Positions 10,845-20,575 of a stretch of DNA of 64,000 nt are shown here, one piece after another. Every line of letters starts with the position of its first letter. The stretch's first letter is position 1. This DNA comes from Tuctoria greenei. Taxonomy: Eukaryota; Streptophyta; Magnoliopsida; Poales; Poaceae. Under the pieces are notes generated by a model that had not been told where the DNA came from, did no database searches, and saw only the letters and a program-made list of their open reading frames with translations. The stretch is from assembly GCA_036927565.1 (NCBI GenBank), contig JAYESD010000006.1, forward strand, positions 105,435,353 to 105,499,352, written 5' to 3'. Both the position numbers and the translations under genes were made by a program.

Positions 10845-12407
10845 TCACTCTTCGCTGTCAGTCCTCTCGTCGTCTTCATCGTCTTCATCGCTTTCCGCTT
10901 GACGAGGTTGAGAGGGAGGAGGAGGAGCAGAGCTGCTCGAGCCCCCAATGCCAAAATAGGCAAGCTCGGAGGGAGTCAAGGGGCTGAGCTCGGTGATGTC
11001 CGGATCAAAATCTTCAGAAAGTACTGGAGATCCAATTGGGTTGATCTCCAGCTTCTCACTCAGCTGCTTCACATTGGCTTTTATGTACCTCATGTTCTCC
11101 TTCCTCTTCTGATTTAGCTTGTGAAGCTTCACTTCAGTTTTCTTGCATGAGGAGAAAATTGCAGCCAAGTACTTGAGGATCCCACTGGCGGATCCTTTCT
11201 GAGGGGCTTCCCTGGAGGGAGGAGGAGCCCTAGCAGCTTCTTCTTGCCCTGCCGTTGCCTCGGGGCTTGAGGCCGGCGATGGAGCAGCCTGGACACTCAC
11301 TGGCTGAGGCTTCTGAGGCCTCAGTGGGGTGTGCTCCACATCCTTCACAAACTCGATCCCTGTGACCTTCTCAATCATAATCATCAGGTAGGGAGCATAG
11401 CCACAGGACCAGTTGGGGTTGCTTGAGATGTTGACCATATCGTTCCAAATGTAATCTGCAACATCAAACTGTCTCCTCTTGCTTATGACCCTCATTAGAG
11501 TCCGGAGGTATCCCTGTACACTCCCTGCATCCCCATCCTTGGGGGCAATGGTCTTCCGGAGAACTCTGTTCAGGACCACAAAGAAGGGCTTCATGTTCTT
11601 TGTGGAGGGAGGAACATACTTAGAGTTGGGCTCATACATGAACTTCATTTCGTCCCTCTCAATGACCCCTATGTTGTGGATGATTAGGTGGTCATTTCCA
11701 GTAGAGTCTAAGTGGAGCAGGTTTGCATAATCCTCCTGAGTGATGGAGTACTTGGATCCATGGGTCATCCAAGTCACACTTTCTTCATCTTCACTCGAGA
11801 AGTGGCACGTTGCATAGAATTGTGCAATCACTTCATCTTTCCAATTGTGTCTGAAGGCAAACAGATCCTTCAGACCATGTCTCTCTGCAGCTGCTATCAC
11901 TTCATCAAAAGCTGCACATGTCTTCTTCTCAAGGTGGGCCCAGTCAATCCATTGACTGCGCACCACCGGGGTCTTCATCGGCAAGTAGACCAGCTTGTAG
12001 AAATCAGCATGGAAATTTGACCAAAATCTGCCATCAGCTGCTTGCTTGGGCCTTGCATAGCAATCAACACTTCTCAACTTCGCAGCCACATCGCTGCCCT
12101 TGCCAGTGAATCTTTCCTCATTGGGGTCCCGGACCCCTTCTCTGGGAGTATGCAGCTTCAGGGGCCCAACAGGCCCTGTGGCAACTCCCTTGCCTTTTCC
12201 TTTTGCTTGGCGAAGGCCGCTTGTAGACGGAGCAGCCTTCGAGGCAGGCTTCTTGGCACAGACCTTCCTCCGAACCTGGGGAGGGGAAGTAGCAGGCTCG
12301 GAAGGTCTTTCTTGGCGTTTCTTGCCAAGACCCGCCGAGGACCGAGATGCCACCTCGTGGTCCAACTCGGCCTGAAGGTCGGAGATTTGGTTGTCGGAGC
12401 TCGACAT
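10845..12407 (-). CDS. SIR-1 extra ORF downstream of pol, about 520 aa, function unknown
   Basis: This intact ORF lies between pol and the 3' LTR, where Sireviruses such as SIRE1 carry an extra or envelope-like ORF. An upstream Met at 12473 is possible, but I chose the Met at 12407 (MSSSDNQISDLQAELDHEV) because the related SIR-3 copy starts there. It has a basic Lys/Pro-rich N-terminus (residues 20-70, possible nuclear signal), a globular core (about 75-350, with DGRFWSNFHADFYK and DYIWNDMVNISSNP), a Pro/Ala-rich linker, a Lys-rich helical stretch and a strongly acidic tail (SDEDDEDDERTDSEE). No signal peptide or membrane segment is evident, so an envelope role is unlikely. The core recalls plant ORFs labelled 'putative plant transposon protein'; that is a weak recollection. 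The same palindromes that fill the LTR promoter lie upstream. Confidence 0.75.
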   Translation of the reverse strand: MSSSDNQISDLQAELDHEVASRSSAGLGKKRQERPSEPATSPPQVRRKVCAKKPASKAAPSTSGLRQAKGKGKGVATGPVGPLKLHTPREGVRDPNEERFTGKGSDVAAKLRSVDCYARPKQAADGRFWSNFHADFYKLVYLPMKTPVVRSQWIDWAHLEKKTCAAFDEVIAAAERHGLKDLFAFRHNWKDEVIAQFYATCHFSSEDEESVTWMTHGSKYSITQEDYANLLHLDSTGNDHLIIHNIGVIERDEMKFMYEPNSKYVPPSTKNMKPFFVVLNRVLRKTIAPKDGDAGSVQGYLRTLMRVISKRRQFDVADYIWNDMVNISSNPNWSCGYAPYLMIMIEKVTGIEFVKDVEHTPLRPQKPQPVSVQAAPSPASSPEATAGQEEAARAPPPSREAPQKGSASGILKYLAAIFSSCKKTEVKLHKLNQKRKENMRYIKANVKQLSEKLEINPIGSPVLSEDFDPDITELSPLTPSELAYFGIGGSSSSAPPPPSQPRQAESDEDDEDDERTDSEE

Positions 12408-13369
12408 GATCTGAGAATGAGTGATCAAGAGAAAGGACAAGTTATACAAGGTATTGGTGAGGTAAGATGGCAATGGAAGGCATTAGGGAATTAAAGAATT
12501 AGGTTTTGGTTCAGAAACAACGGACTTGTCCGGTGCACAGGCACGGACTAGTCCGGGGGACCGGACTAGTCCGGTGTTCATCTGCAAAAAACCTAACAGA
12601 CTGGACAAAAATTGATCCCTAAGGTAAAACTAGTCTAGCATACACATAGTATATCAACTAGACATGTAACTAGTGAAGAATGCTAGGCCAAACGATAAGC
12701 AATAGAGAAATTTGTGATTTCTTAGGGTTTTGAAGAAAATTTACCAAGAAATCAAAGGAAGCTTGAGATTTTGGGGGTTGGAGGCCGGACTTGTCCGCTA
12801 ACTTCAATCCCCGAGTCTTCAAGCTTGATCTCTGCCCAAGATTGAGGCTTTTTGACGGAGGAATCAAGGATTCGCCTTGGGAGCTCGAGCGCAAGAGAGA
12901 GAGAGCTTGGGGGCGTGTGTGGGGTGAAGGGATTAGGGTTTGGTGGCGGCTAGGGTTATGGACACGAAAAATCGGACAAGTCCGGACATGACCGGACTAG
13001 TCCGAAGTCATCCAGAGACCTATATCGGACTAGTCCGTGGTCTGTCGGACTAGTCCGGCCTAACCGGCACTCTGCGGACTAGTCTGCAATGGCGGACTAG
13101 TCCGGGCAACCACGGACTTGTCCGTGGTCACCAGGAAAGAATTGCTTAGCCCATTCATATATATTTGAAGGTCCAATAATTGAGAGTAGAGAGGCAAAAC
13201 AATTCAAATAATCTTGATGAATTTGACTAGTAAGCAAACAACAATCATACTATGATCAAAAATTCATCAAGATCTAATAATTGACATAGTTTTTTAAGAG
13301 AAAAATGGGGAGGGGTAATTTTCACAAATCAATCAACATTTTTAAGTAAGCATACAGGTATGCAACTTT
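12408..13369 (-). promoter_or_regulatory. SIR-1 spacer between pol and extra ORF, with palindrome array
   Basis: No gene is seen here. Ten or more CGGACTAGTCCG-type palindromes lie at 12521-12575, near 12786 and at 12973-13123. Several pairs are 20 bp apart, such as GGACTAGTCC pairs near 13026 and GGACAAGTCC/GGACTAGTCC near 12973. In element orientation this lies directly upstream of the extra ORF, so it could act as an internal promoter or as leader RNA structure. Both roles are inferred. Confidence 0.6.
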
Positions 13370-16300
13370 TCAAGCCACACTCCGAGAATCAAGAATATTT
13401 AGCTCATTTCGGAGTTCGCAAAAACGCTTTTCATCAAGTGGCTTGGTGAATATGTCGGCCAATTGTTTTTGTGTGTTGACATGTGAGATGGTTATGTCCC
13501 CTTTCATGGAATGGTCTCTCAAGAAATGATGTCTTATGTCTATGTGTTTAGTCCTAGAGTGCTCAACTGGATTGTGGGCTATTTTAATGGCACTCTCATT
13601 GTCACAAAAGAGAGGAATATGGTTCATATTGTAACCGTAATCCCTTAGAGTTTGTCGCATCCAAAGAAGTTGTGCACAACAACTCCCGGCTGCAACATAC
13701 TCCGCTTCGGCTGTGGATAATGCAATGGAATTCTGTTTCTTGGATGACCAAGAAACTAAGGATCTTCCTAGGAATTGACAAGTGCCGGAAGTGCTTTTTC
13801 TATCAACTTTGCACCCGGCATAATCTACATCAGAATACCCAATGAGATTGAATTTTGAGCCTTTTGGGTACCAAAGACCAAGGTTGGGTGTATGAACTAA
13901 ATATCTTAGGATTCTCTTTACGGCTGTCAAATGACATTCCTTAGGGTTGGCTTGAAATCTTGCACACAAACATACACTCAACATAATATCTGGCCTAGAT
14001 GCACATAAGTAAAGTAAAGATCCAATCATGGAGCAATATACCTTTTGGTCGACGCTCGGTCCATCTTCATTGAGATCCAAATGGCCATTCGTAGCCATGG
14101 GAGTCTTTATGGGCTTTGCCTTGTCCATGCCAAACTTCTTGAGTATGTCCTGCGTGTACTTGGTTTGGCTTATGAATGTTCCCTCCTTTTGTTGCCGCAC
14201 TTGGAATCCCAAGAAGTACTTCAATTCTCCCATCATTGACATTTCAAACCTGTCTGTCATAATTCTACTAAATTCTTCACAGAAAGATTGGTTAGTTGAC
14301 CCAAAAATTATGTCATCAACATAGATTTGGCAAATAAAAAGATCATTATCCAGGTTTTTCGAGAATAGTGTATAATCTACTTTGCCAATCTGAAAGCCAT
14401 TATCAATTAAAAAATCTCTTAGACACTCATACCAAGCTCTAGGAGCTTGTTTGAGGCCATAGAGAGCCTTACGCAGTTTATACACGTGGTCGGGGAACTC
14501 TTCGTCTTCAAATCTGGGTGGTTGCTCCACGTACACCTCTTCCTTGATCGGTCTGTTGAGGAAGGCGCTTTTCACGTCCATTTGATACAGCTTGAAATCA
14601 TGGTGAGAAGCATATGCAAGTAATATTCTAATTGATTCAAGCCTAGCTACTTGAGCAAAAGTCTCATCGAAATCCAAACCTTTGACTTGTGAGTAACCTT
14701 TGGCCACAAGTCGTGCCTTGTTTCTTGTCACCACCCCGTGTTCGTCTTGCTTGTTGCGGAAGACCCACTTGGTGCCCAAAATATTTACATTGGGTCTTTC
14801 CACAAGTTCCCAAACTTTGTTTCTCTTGAAATTGTTCAACTCTTCTTGCATTGCCACCACCCAGTCCGGATCCTTCAATGCATCCTCAGTCCTGCGGGGT
14901 TCCAAAAAGGAGACAAACGAGTAATGTTCACAGAAATTTGCTATACGAGATCTAGTGGTTACTCCCTTTTGGATGTCGCCGATGATGTTGTCGATTGGAT
15001 GATCCCTTTGAATGCATTGGTGTACTCTTGGGTGTGGCACTTGGGGGGTCGTATGTTGGTGATCATCTTCTTCTCCCCTTGAGTTGTTGTCCTCGTTGAT
15101 TTGTTGATCATGTTCATATTCCTATGATTGATCTTGTATCGAGGCTCCCCCTTGATTGTTGATCTCCTCTTGTGGTTCACTTTCCTCTTGTATTTGTGAC
15201 GATGACTCTTGTGGTCGTACTTCGCCTAGAGCCATCCTCTTCAATGCTTGATAGGGGGCTTCCTCTTTACCGAATTCACATTGATCAACTTGCTCCTTTT
15301 GGGAGCCATTAGTTTCATCGAACACTACGTCACGTGCCACTTCAACAAGTCCAGAGGCCTTGTTGAAAACACGATAGGCGTAAGTGTTCGAATCATAACC
15401 AAGCAAGAAACCTTCATCGGACTTCGAAGCGAACTTTGAAGTCCTGGGCTTCTTGTTCAAAATATAGCAAGGAGAACCGAAAACTCGAAAATATGAAATG
15501 TTCGGTTTGTTACCGGTGAGTAGCTCATAGGGGGTCTTCTTTAGTAGTCGATGAAGGTAGAGTCGATTTGTGGCATGGCAAGCGGTGTTGATTGCTTCCG
15601 CCCAAAATCGATCCGAAGTCTTGTATTCATCGAGCATTGTTCTTGCCATCTCTATGAGCGTTCGGTTCTTCCTTTCGGCAACTCCGTTTTGTTGTGGAGA
15701 GTATGGTGCTGAGAATTCGTGCGTGATTCCTTCCTCATCAAGGTACTCCTCCACTTGTATGTTCTTGAACTCCGTGCCGTTGTCGCTCCGAATACTCTTG
15801 ATTGATAGTGAGAACTTGTTTTGCGCTCGCTTGAAGAATTTCTTGAGTGTTCCTTGTGTTTCTGACTTGTCATGCAAAAGGAACACCCAAGTGAAGCGGG
15901 AAAAATCATCAATAACAACCAAACCGTATTTATTACCGCCGATGCTTATGTTAGCAATTGGACCAAACAAGTCCATATGAAGTAGTTCGAGCGGTCTTGT
16001 CGTGGTCATGATGTTCTTCGCGGGATGTTGTGCTCCAACTTGCTTCCCTGCTTGGCACGCGCTACAAGGCCTGTCTTTCTCAAACACAACATCTTTCAAA
16101 CCTCGGATGTGATCGCCCTTGAGGAGTTTTTGAAGGTTCCTCATACCAACATGTGCCAGCCGTCTATGCCACAGCCAACCCATGTTGGTCTTTGGAATCA
16201 AGCATGTGTCGAGTTCGGCTTTATCCTTGTTGAAGTCAACAAGGTAAAGCTTTCCCTTCAACATACCCTTGAATGCAACAGAACCATCACTTCTCCTTGA

Positions 16301-16741
16301 GACGGCCACACCCTTGTTAGTGAACAGGCAATTATAACCTTTGTCACATAATTGAGATATGGACAGCAGGTTATAATCTAAAGATTCAATGTGTAAAACA
16401 TGCGAAAGAGTATGTTCAGAGGATATTGCTATTTTACCGGTACCGAGGACCCTTCCTTGACTGTTATCCCCAAAGTAGATGCCTTCGTTTGGGTCCTTGT
16501 TCACTTCATACTCCACAAACATCCTCCTTTCTCCGGTCATGTGGTTGGTGCATCCACTGTCTAGCACCCATTTGGATCCACCTGAGGAGTAGGCCCGCAA
16601 AAACAAATTACGCCTTGGTTTTAGGTACCCAAGCTTGCTTGGGTCCTTGGAGGTTAGTAACAATACATTTGGGCACCGACACATGGGATTTTGTGTTCCC
16701 ATGGCGTGGCCCAGCATAATAAGCATACACTTTACCAACAT
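13370..16741 (-). pseudogene. SIR-1 pol (protease, integrase, RT, RNase H), one nonsense stop
   Basis: The frame is shared with SIR-2 pol. It is open from 16741 to a TAG at 15122-15124, where SIR-2 has CAG, and open again to 13370. Order: aspartic protease around WVLDSGCTNHMTG (near 16575), GAG pre-integrase HRRLAHVG with a CSAC pair, integrase (DLFGP, SDNGTEF, the PYSPQQNGVAERKN stretch), the LLGYDSN region, copia reverse transcriptase (TKWVFRNKQDE, KGYSQ, YVDDIIFGS) and RNase H (GTCQFLG, STAEAEYVA, CDNESAI). Relative to SIR-2 it also has changes at conserved RT sites: FAPVARLE reads FAQVARLE, and two Gly codons in the NGPIKEEVYVEQPPGF block are Arg. The element could therefore not make an active full pol. 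Confidence 0.88.
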
Positions 16742-19013
16742 TATTTTTCATTAATACATAAGAAGCATCAAAGGTTTTAAACAAGAGTTGCTGTTGATTA
16801 TGGGTCGGACTAGTCTGTGTGACCGGACTTGTCCGGATGACCGGACATGTCCGGACCACAACCGGACTAGTCCGGTTTTCATGAGAGTTCAGGTTTTTAG
16901 TTTTCGAGTTACCAGGTTGTGAGGGTCCTCCCTTCACAAAGGTAATCCTTCCCTTGTTATTCTTATGATTTCCAGCTCTTTGCTTTCCATCATAAGAGTA
17001 ACCAATGCCATACTTGACATTTGGAGGTCTTTGGACCAAATATGCACTACGTGCATAGTTGATCCTCTCCTTGTCGAATATTACACATTGGGTAGGATTT
17101 TTGTCCTTTGTGGAGGTAGAATTTTCCTTCAACCTGGTGTTAATTTTATCACATTTGCAAATATGAGCGATATCAGTTGAAGTGGGTTGAGAAGGTAGGC
17201 TTGAAGAGGAGGAAGGTTCACTAAGCTTGAGTGACACTTCAAGGATCTTGTTGACCTTGATTTGGTCATCAAGTTGATCCTTGATTGCAACGTTTGAGTT
17301 GGTTAACTCCAAGCAAGTTTTCTTGCTTGAAGCTAGCTCAAGCTCTAGTGAGTGGTTTCTCTCCTTTTCAAGAGCTAGAAGATTGTCAAGTTCGACATGC
17401 TTCTCCTTTTGAGAGATAATCATGTCTTCTTGACGATCAATTAGCTCTTCCTTCTCAACAAGTTGGTTAAGCAAGAATTTCATTTTAGCAGCAGTTTTTC
17501 TATCTAAACCAATTAGCATATCTTCGTCATCACTATCTAGATCATCATCACTTGAGTAAGAATGCAAGGAAGGAGTTTTGATGTTTACCTTGCGTTTACC
17601 TTCCTTAGCCATGAGGCAAGTTCCATTTGCCTTCTTTGCACCGAGCGTGGGGAAGAGTGTGGGTTTCTTGGACATGCTTTCAATGGCTATGCTAGCCATT
17701 TCTTCTTCATCGGACGATGAGGACTCATCATTTGAGTCCCACTCCTTTCCGATGTGTGCTTGTTCAGCTTGTTTCTTCTTCTTGAAGAATTTCTTCGGTT
17801 GAGGCTTGAACTCTTTACTCTTCTTCTTGTTGTCCTCATACGGGCAATCGACTATAAAGTGATTGTACTCACCACAATTATAGCATGCCCGCCTCATCTT
17901 CGGCTTTGTCTTCTCCTTGTATTTTCCTTCACTCGATTTTGTTCCTTGTCTTTTCTTCATAATTCTTTTGAACTTCTTCATGAACAAAATCATATCTTCT
18001 TCGTCCAGCTCGCTGCTTTCATCATCGCTGTCCTCCTCAAGTTGTGCTTCTCTTGCTTCTTTGGATAGAGGCTTGAGTGAGGACTTTAGGGCAACTCCCT
18101 TCTTCTTGGCTGATGTGAGGTCGGCTATTTCTTTTACGTGCTTGGCTTGCTTCTCCATCATCTCAAAGTTGATGATTTTGCCAAGCAGTTCATCCGGAGT
18201 CATTTTCTTGTACCCGGGACTTTCTCGGATCATAGAGCAAAGTGTGACGTTGCGAGGCATAAAGGCTCTAAGGATGAGCTTTACAACCTCGTGGTCATTC
18301 CACTTTTTGCTCCCATATGATCGAACCTTGTTCACAAGAGTCTTCAGTCTGTTGTACATGTCCTGGGGAGACTCATCTTCCTCAATCGCAAACCTTCCTA
18401 GTTTGCCTTCAATCATTTCAATCTTTGCCTCCCGCACATGCCGGTCACCTTCATGTGCTGTCTGTAGTGTGTCCCAGATTTCTTTGGCAATTTCCAATCC
18501 GTCCACCTTTGTGAATTCATCTCGACTTAGAGATGAGGTGATAACGGCTGCGGCTTGGGCATTCCTGTGGATGGCTTGCTCTTGACTTGGCGTGAGCTCT
18601 TCATCGTCATCAGGGATGTTTATTCCTGTGCACACAATATGCCATAAACTTGGGTTAAGGGAAATCAAGTGCATCTTCATATTTTGCCTCCACATGGAGT
18701 AATCACTCCCATCGAAGTGTGGGGCTTTTTCGAGAGGAATAGATAGATAATGACTGCTATTAGAATTTAAACGGTCATAATTAAAAGGATATCGGGAGTA
18801 GTCGGTGTGACTACTCCCCTTCTTCTTTTCTTCGACTTTAGATTTCCCTTTGGAAAGCGCTTTCTTTCTAAGGAGTGCTTTCAGCTCCAATGTCTCATCA
18901 TCATCATCATCGAAGTCTTGAATGGCTTCGAGGTACTTTTCAAGCTTTTGGTGCTTGTCATTGTTCATTTCTTCCTGGTTGTTGATTTTCTGGACTTCCT
19001 TCATGTCCGACAT
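16608..19013 (-). CDS. SIR-1 gag, about 801 aa
   Basis: Gag forms the virus-like particle that packages element RNA. The frame is open back through the primer site, but the first ATG is at 19013 (MSDMKEVQKINN), so I start there. Order: acidic N-terminal coil, copia-type gag core (FDGSDYSMWRQNMK, SLWHIVCTG, IWDTLQTAHEG, TLVNKVRSYGSKKW), Lys-rich linker, zinc knuckle CYNCGEYNHFIVDC (CX2CX4HX4C), long acidic/serine-rich stretches, a coiled coil (about residues 520-610) and an Arg-Thr-Ser-Pro repeat segment encoded by the palindrome motif. The length is large for copia gag, as expected for Sireviruses. It overlaps pol by about 130 bp in a different frame, pol being +1 relative to gag. No stop or shift is visible. 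Confidence 0.88.
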   Translation of the reverse strand: MSDMKEVQKINNQEEMNNDKHQKLEKYLEAIQDFDDDDDETLELKALLRKKALSKGKSKVEEKKKGSSHTDYSRYPFNYDRLNSNSSHYLSIPLEKAPHFDGSDYSMWRQNMKMHLISLNPSLWHIVCTGINIPDDDEELTPSQEQAIHRNAQAAAVITSSLSRDEFTKVDGLEIAKEIWDTLQTAHEGDRHVREAKIEMIEGKLGRFAIEEDESPQDMYNRLKTLVNKVRSYGSKKWNDHEVVKLILRAFMPRNVTLCSMIRESPGYKKMTPDELLGKIINFEMMEKQAKHVKEIADLTSAKKKGVALKSSLKPLSKEAREAQLEEDSDDESSELDEEDMILFMKKFKRIMKKRQGTKSSEGKYKEKTKPKMRRACYNCGEYNHFIVDCPYEDNKKKSKEFKPQPKKFFKKKKQAEQAHIGKEWDSNDESSSSDEEEMASIAIESMSKKPTLFPTLGAKKANGTCLMAKEGKRKVNIKTPSLHSYSSDDDLDSDDEDMLIGLDRKTAAKMKFLLNQLVEKEELIDRQEDMIISQKEKHVELDNLLALEKERNHSLELELASSKKTCLELTNSNVAIKDQLDDQIKVNKILEVSLKLSEPSSSSSLPSQPTSTDIAHICKCDKINTRLKENSTSTKDKNPTQCVIFDKERINYARSAYLVQRPPNVKYGIGYSYDGKQRAGNHKNNKGRITFVKGGPSQPGNSKTKNLNSHENRTSPVVVRTCPVIRTSPVTQTSPTHNQQQLLFKTFDASYVLMKNNVGKVYAYYAGPRHGNTKSHVSVPKCIVTNLQGPKQAWVPKTKA
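16805..16875 (-). repeat. Palindrome motifs inside gag coding sequence
   Basis: Four motif copies (GGACTAGTCC, GGACATGTCC, GGACAAGTCC, AGACTAGTCC in gag sense) start 21, 18 and 18 bp apart. All spacings are multiples of three. They read as R-T-[SC]-P-V units in gag. SIR-2 has the same block at 29857-29928. Confidence 0.8.
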
Positions 19014-19051
19014 GATCTCTTCGAGTGGTTGCACTCTTTCTTGAAGAACCT

Positions 19052-19063
19052 GCTCTGATACCA
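19052..19063 (-). other. SIR-1 primer binding site (tRNA-iMet)
   Basis: GCTCTGATACCA on the plus strand is TGGTATCAGAGC in the element, two bases from the 5' LTR end. It is complementary to the 3' end of initiator tRNA-Met, the usual Sirevirus primer. Confidence 0.9.
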
Positions 19064-19065
19064 AT

Positions 19066-20575
19066 TGAATGTAGGCCTAGAGGGGGGGTGAATAGGCCTT
19101 TTTGAAATTTCTCGGTTCCTGTAGCACTTCAACAACAAGGTCAAAACCAGATATATCGGACTAGTCCGGTAAAGTGCGGACTAGTCCGGATTTCACGGGC
19201 TAGGTTGATCAAGTTAGGTCAATTTGATTGTTTCGTTGACGTTTGCAGCGGAAATATAAACTTTAATAACAGTTCAATAGTTGTATGTCAAGTTCTATTG
19301 CAAGTATGATTCTTGTTCAACTATTTAACTTGAATTCAACAAAATGAATCAAACCCTAGATAATATTGATCAACTAGAATGATGAACACAAACGAACAAG
19401 ACACAAGATTTATCCCGTGGTTCGGTTACCACGAAGGCAACCAACGTCCACGTTGAAGAGCCCACAAAAGGACCGGGTCTTCACCAACCCTTCCCTCGTC
19501 GGATCGCCACGAAGGCCAATCCTCTTCCACTAATCACACAGGGGTAAATCACCAAGTTGAAGGGGCGATCTCACAAGTTGAGAGCTCCCTTGATTACAAG
19601 TTTCAAGACCACCAACAACACACTTCGAAATATACAAATTGAGATACAAGAGTGTGTTAGAGATTCAAACCAAGAGCTCAATGTGTGCCAAGTTCCCTCT
19701 CAAATGATCTACAAGTGATCTTCAATGGATTGATCAATTTTTCACTTAGTTTTGTGGAGAGGGGTAGTTTTTGAGTCTCTTGGGAGGTGTGACGGCGCTA
19801 GGGTTCGAGAGAGGGTGAAAGTGGGCCGTGCACCTCTATTTATATGGGGTTTCTAAAAGTGACCGTTAGGGTTCAGAAAGATCGGACTAGTCTGTGGTGG
19901 TGACCGGACTTGTCCGGTGTGCTGTGCGAAGCAAACCCTAAGTGTCCAGGGATATCGGACTAGTCCGGTTGAAAACGGACTTGTCCGATTTCGCTACTGG
20001 AAATCTTCGGACTTGTCCGATTGCCATCGGACTTGTCCGGACAAATGAAACCCTAAGTGTTTGGGATGACAAGTCCGCACTTGGAGGACTTGTCCGATTT
20101 AGATCAGTGTGTATATCGGACTAGTCCGTGTAGACACCGGACTTGTCCAAAGTGGATCAGAATGAATATCGGACTAGTCCGGGTCACAACGGACTTGTCC
20201 GATTTTGTGTGACTTGTGCATTGTGTTAAGGACTAGTCCGCATTGGAGAGGACTAGTCCGAAGTGGATCAGAAAGTTATCGGACTAGTCCGGCTGATATC
20301 GGACTAGTCCGGTCCTGTATAGCTTTGTGCATTGTGTGTGTGTGATTAAATGAGATTGAGCTCTTGGGTGTGTTTCCTTAACACACTCCATACATACTAA
20401 ACTACTAATTTCTTCTCCTTGAGCTCAAATTCATTTTCCTTCTCATTTTCCCTCTTTTTGGCACTTTGCTCATTTTTCATCATTTTCCTGCATTCATCTC
20501 AACAAAAGGGTTAGGATCCCAATTGCTCGTCATAAATCATCCAAAACCCACAAGGGAGTCCTAGATGCACTTTCA
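19066..20575 (-). repeat. SIR-1 5' LTR
   Basis: This 1510-bp LTR is the partner of 8887-10397. TATTTATA at 19837-19844 is the inverted TATA box. The U3 palindrome array is at 19883-20312 and the U5 doublet at 19157-19189. It would drive the full-length transcript leftward. Confidence 0.9.

Larger units (their letters stand above)
8887..20575 (-). mobile_element. SIR-1: full-length Sirevirus (Ty1/copia), 11.7 kb
   Basis: Two LTRs of about 1510 bp bound the element, with TG...CA ends. ATCAA is duplicated at 8882-8886 and 20576-20580. Transcription is on the minus strand, so the right LTR is the 5' LTR. Order in the element: LTR, tRNA-iMet primer site, gag, pol, spacer with palindromes, extra ORF, polypurine tract, LTR. 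The LTRs differ at a few dozen positions by eye, so the insertion is not very recent. It interrupts ATH-1, whose 3' part resumes at 20576. Confidence 0.92.

Noticed and set aside
10845..12407. Extra ORF as a retroviral-type envelope gene
   Set aside because: No signal peptide, no transmembrane segment and a highly acidic C-terminus; only its position matches envelope-like ORFs.
14028..14324. Plus-strand ORFs over SIR-1 pol and gag, and their SIR-2 twins near 27080-27376
   Set aside because: They are antisense shadows of conserved pol and gag frames and lack any known domain.
17917..18585. 222-codon plus-strand frame with Ser/Leu-rich text
   Set aside because: It is opposite the acidic gag of SIR-1; the runs come from GAT/GAA codons read in reverse.
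19013..19064. Gag start at 19064
   Set aside because: The codon there is TTG within the primer binding site; the first ATG is at 19013.
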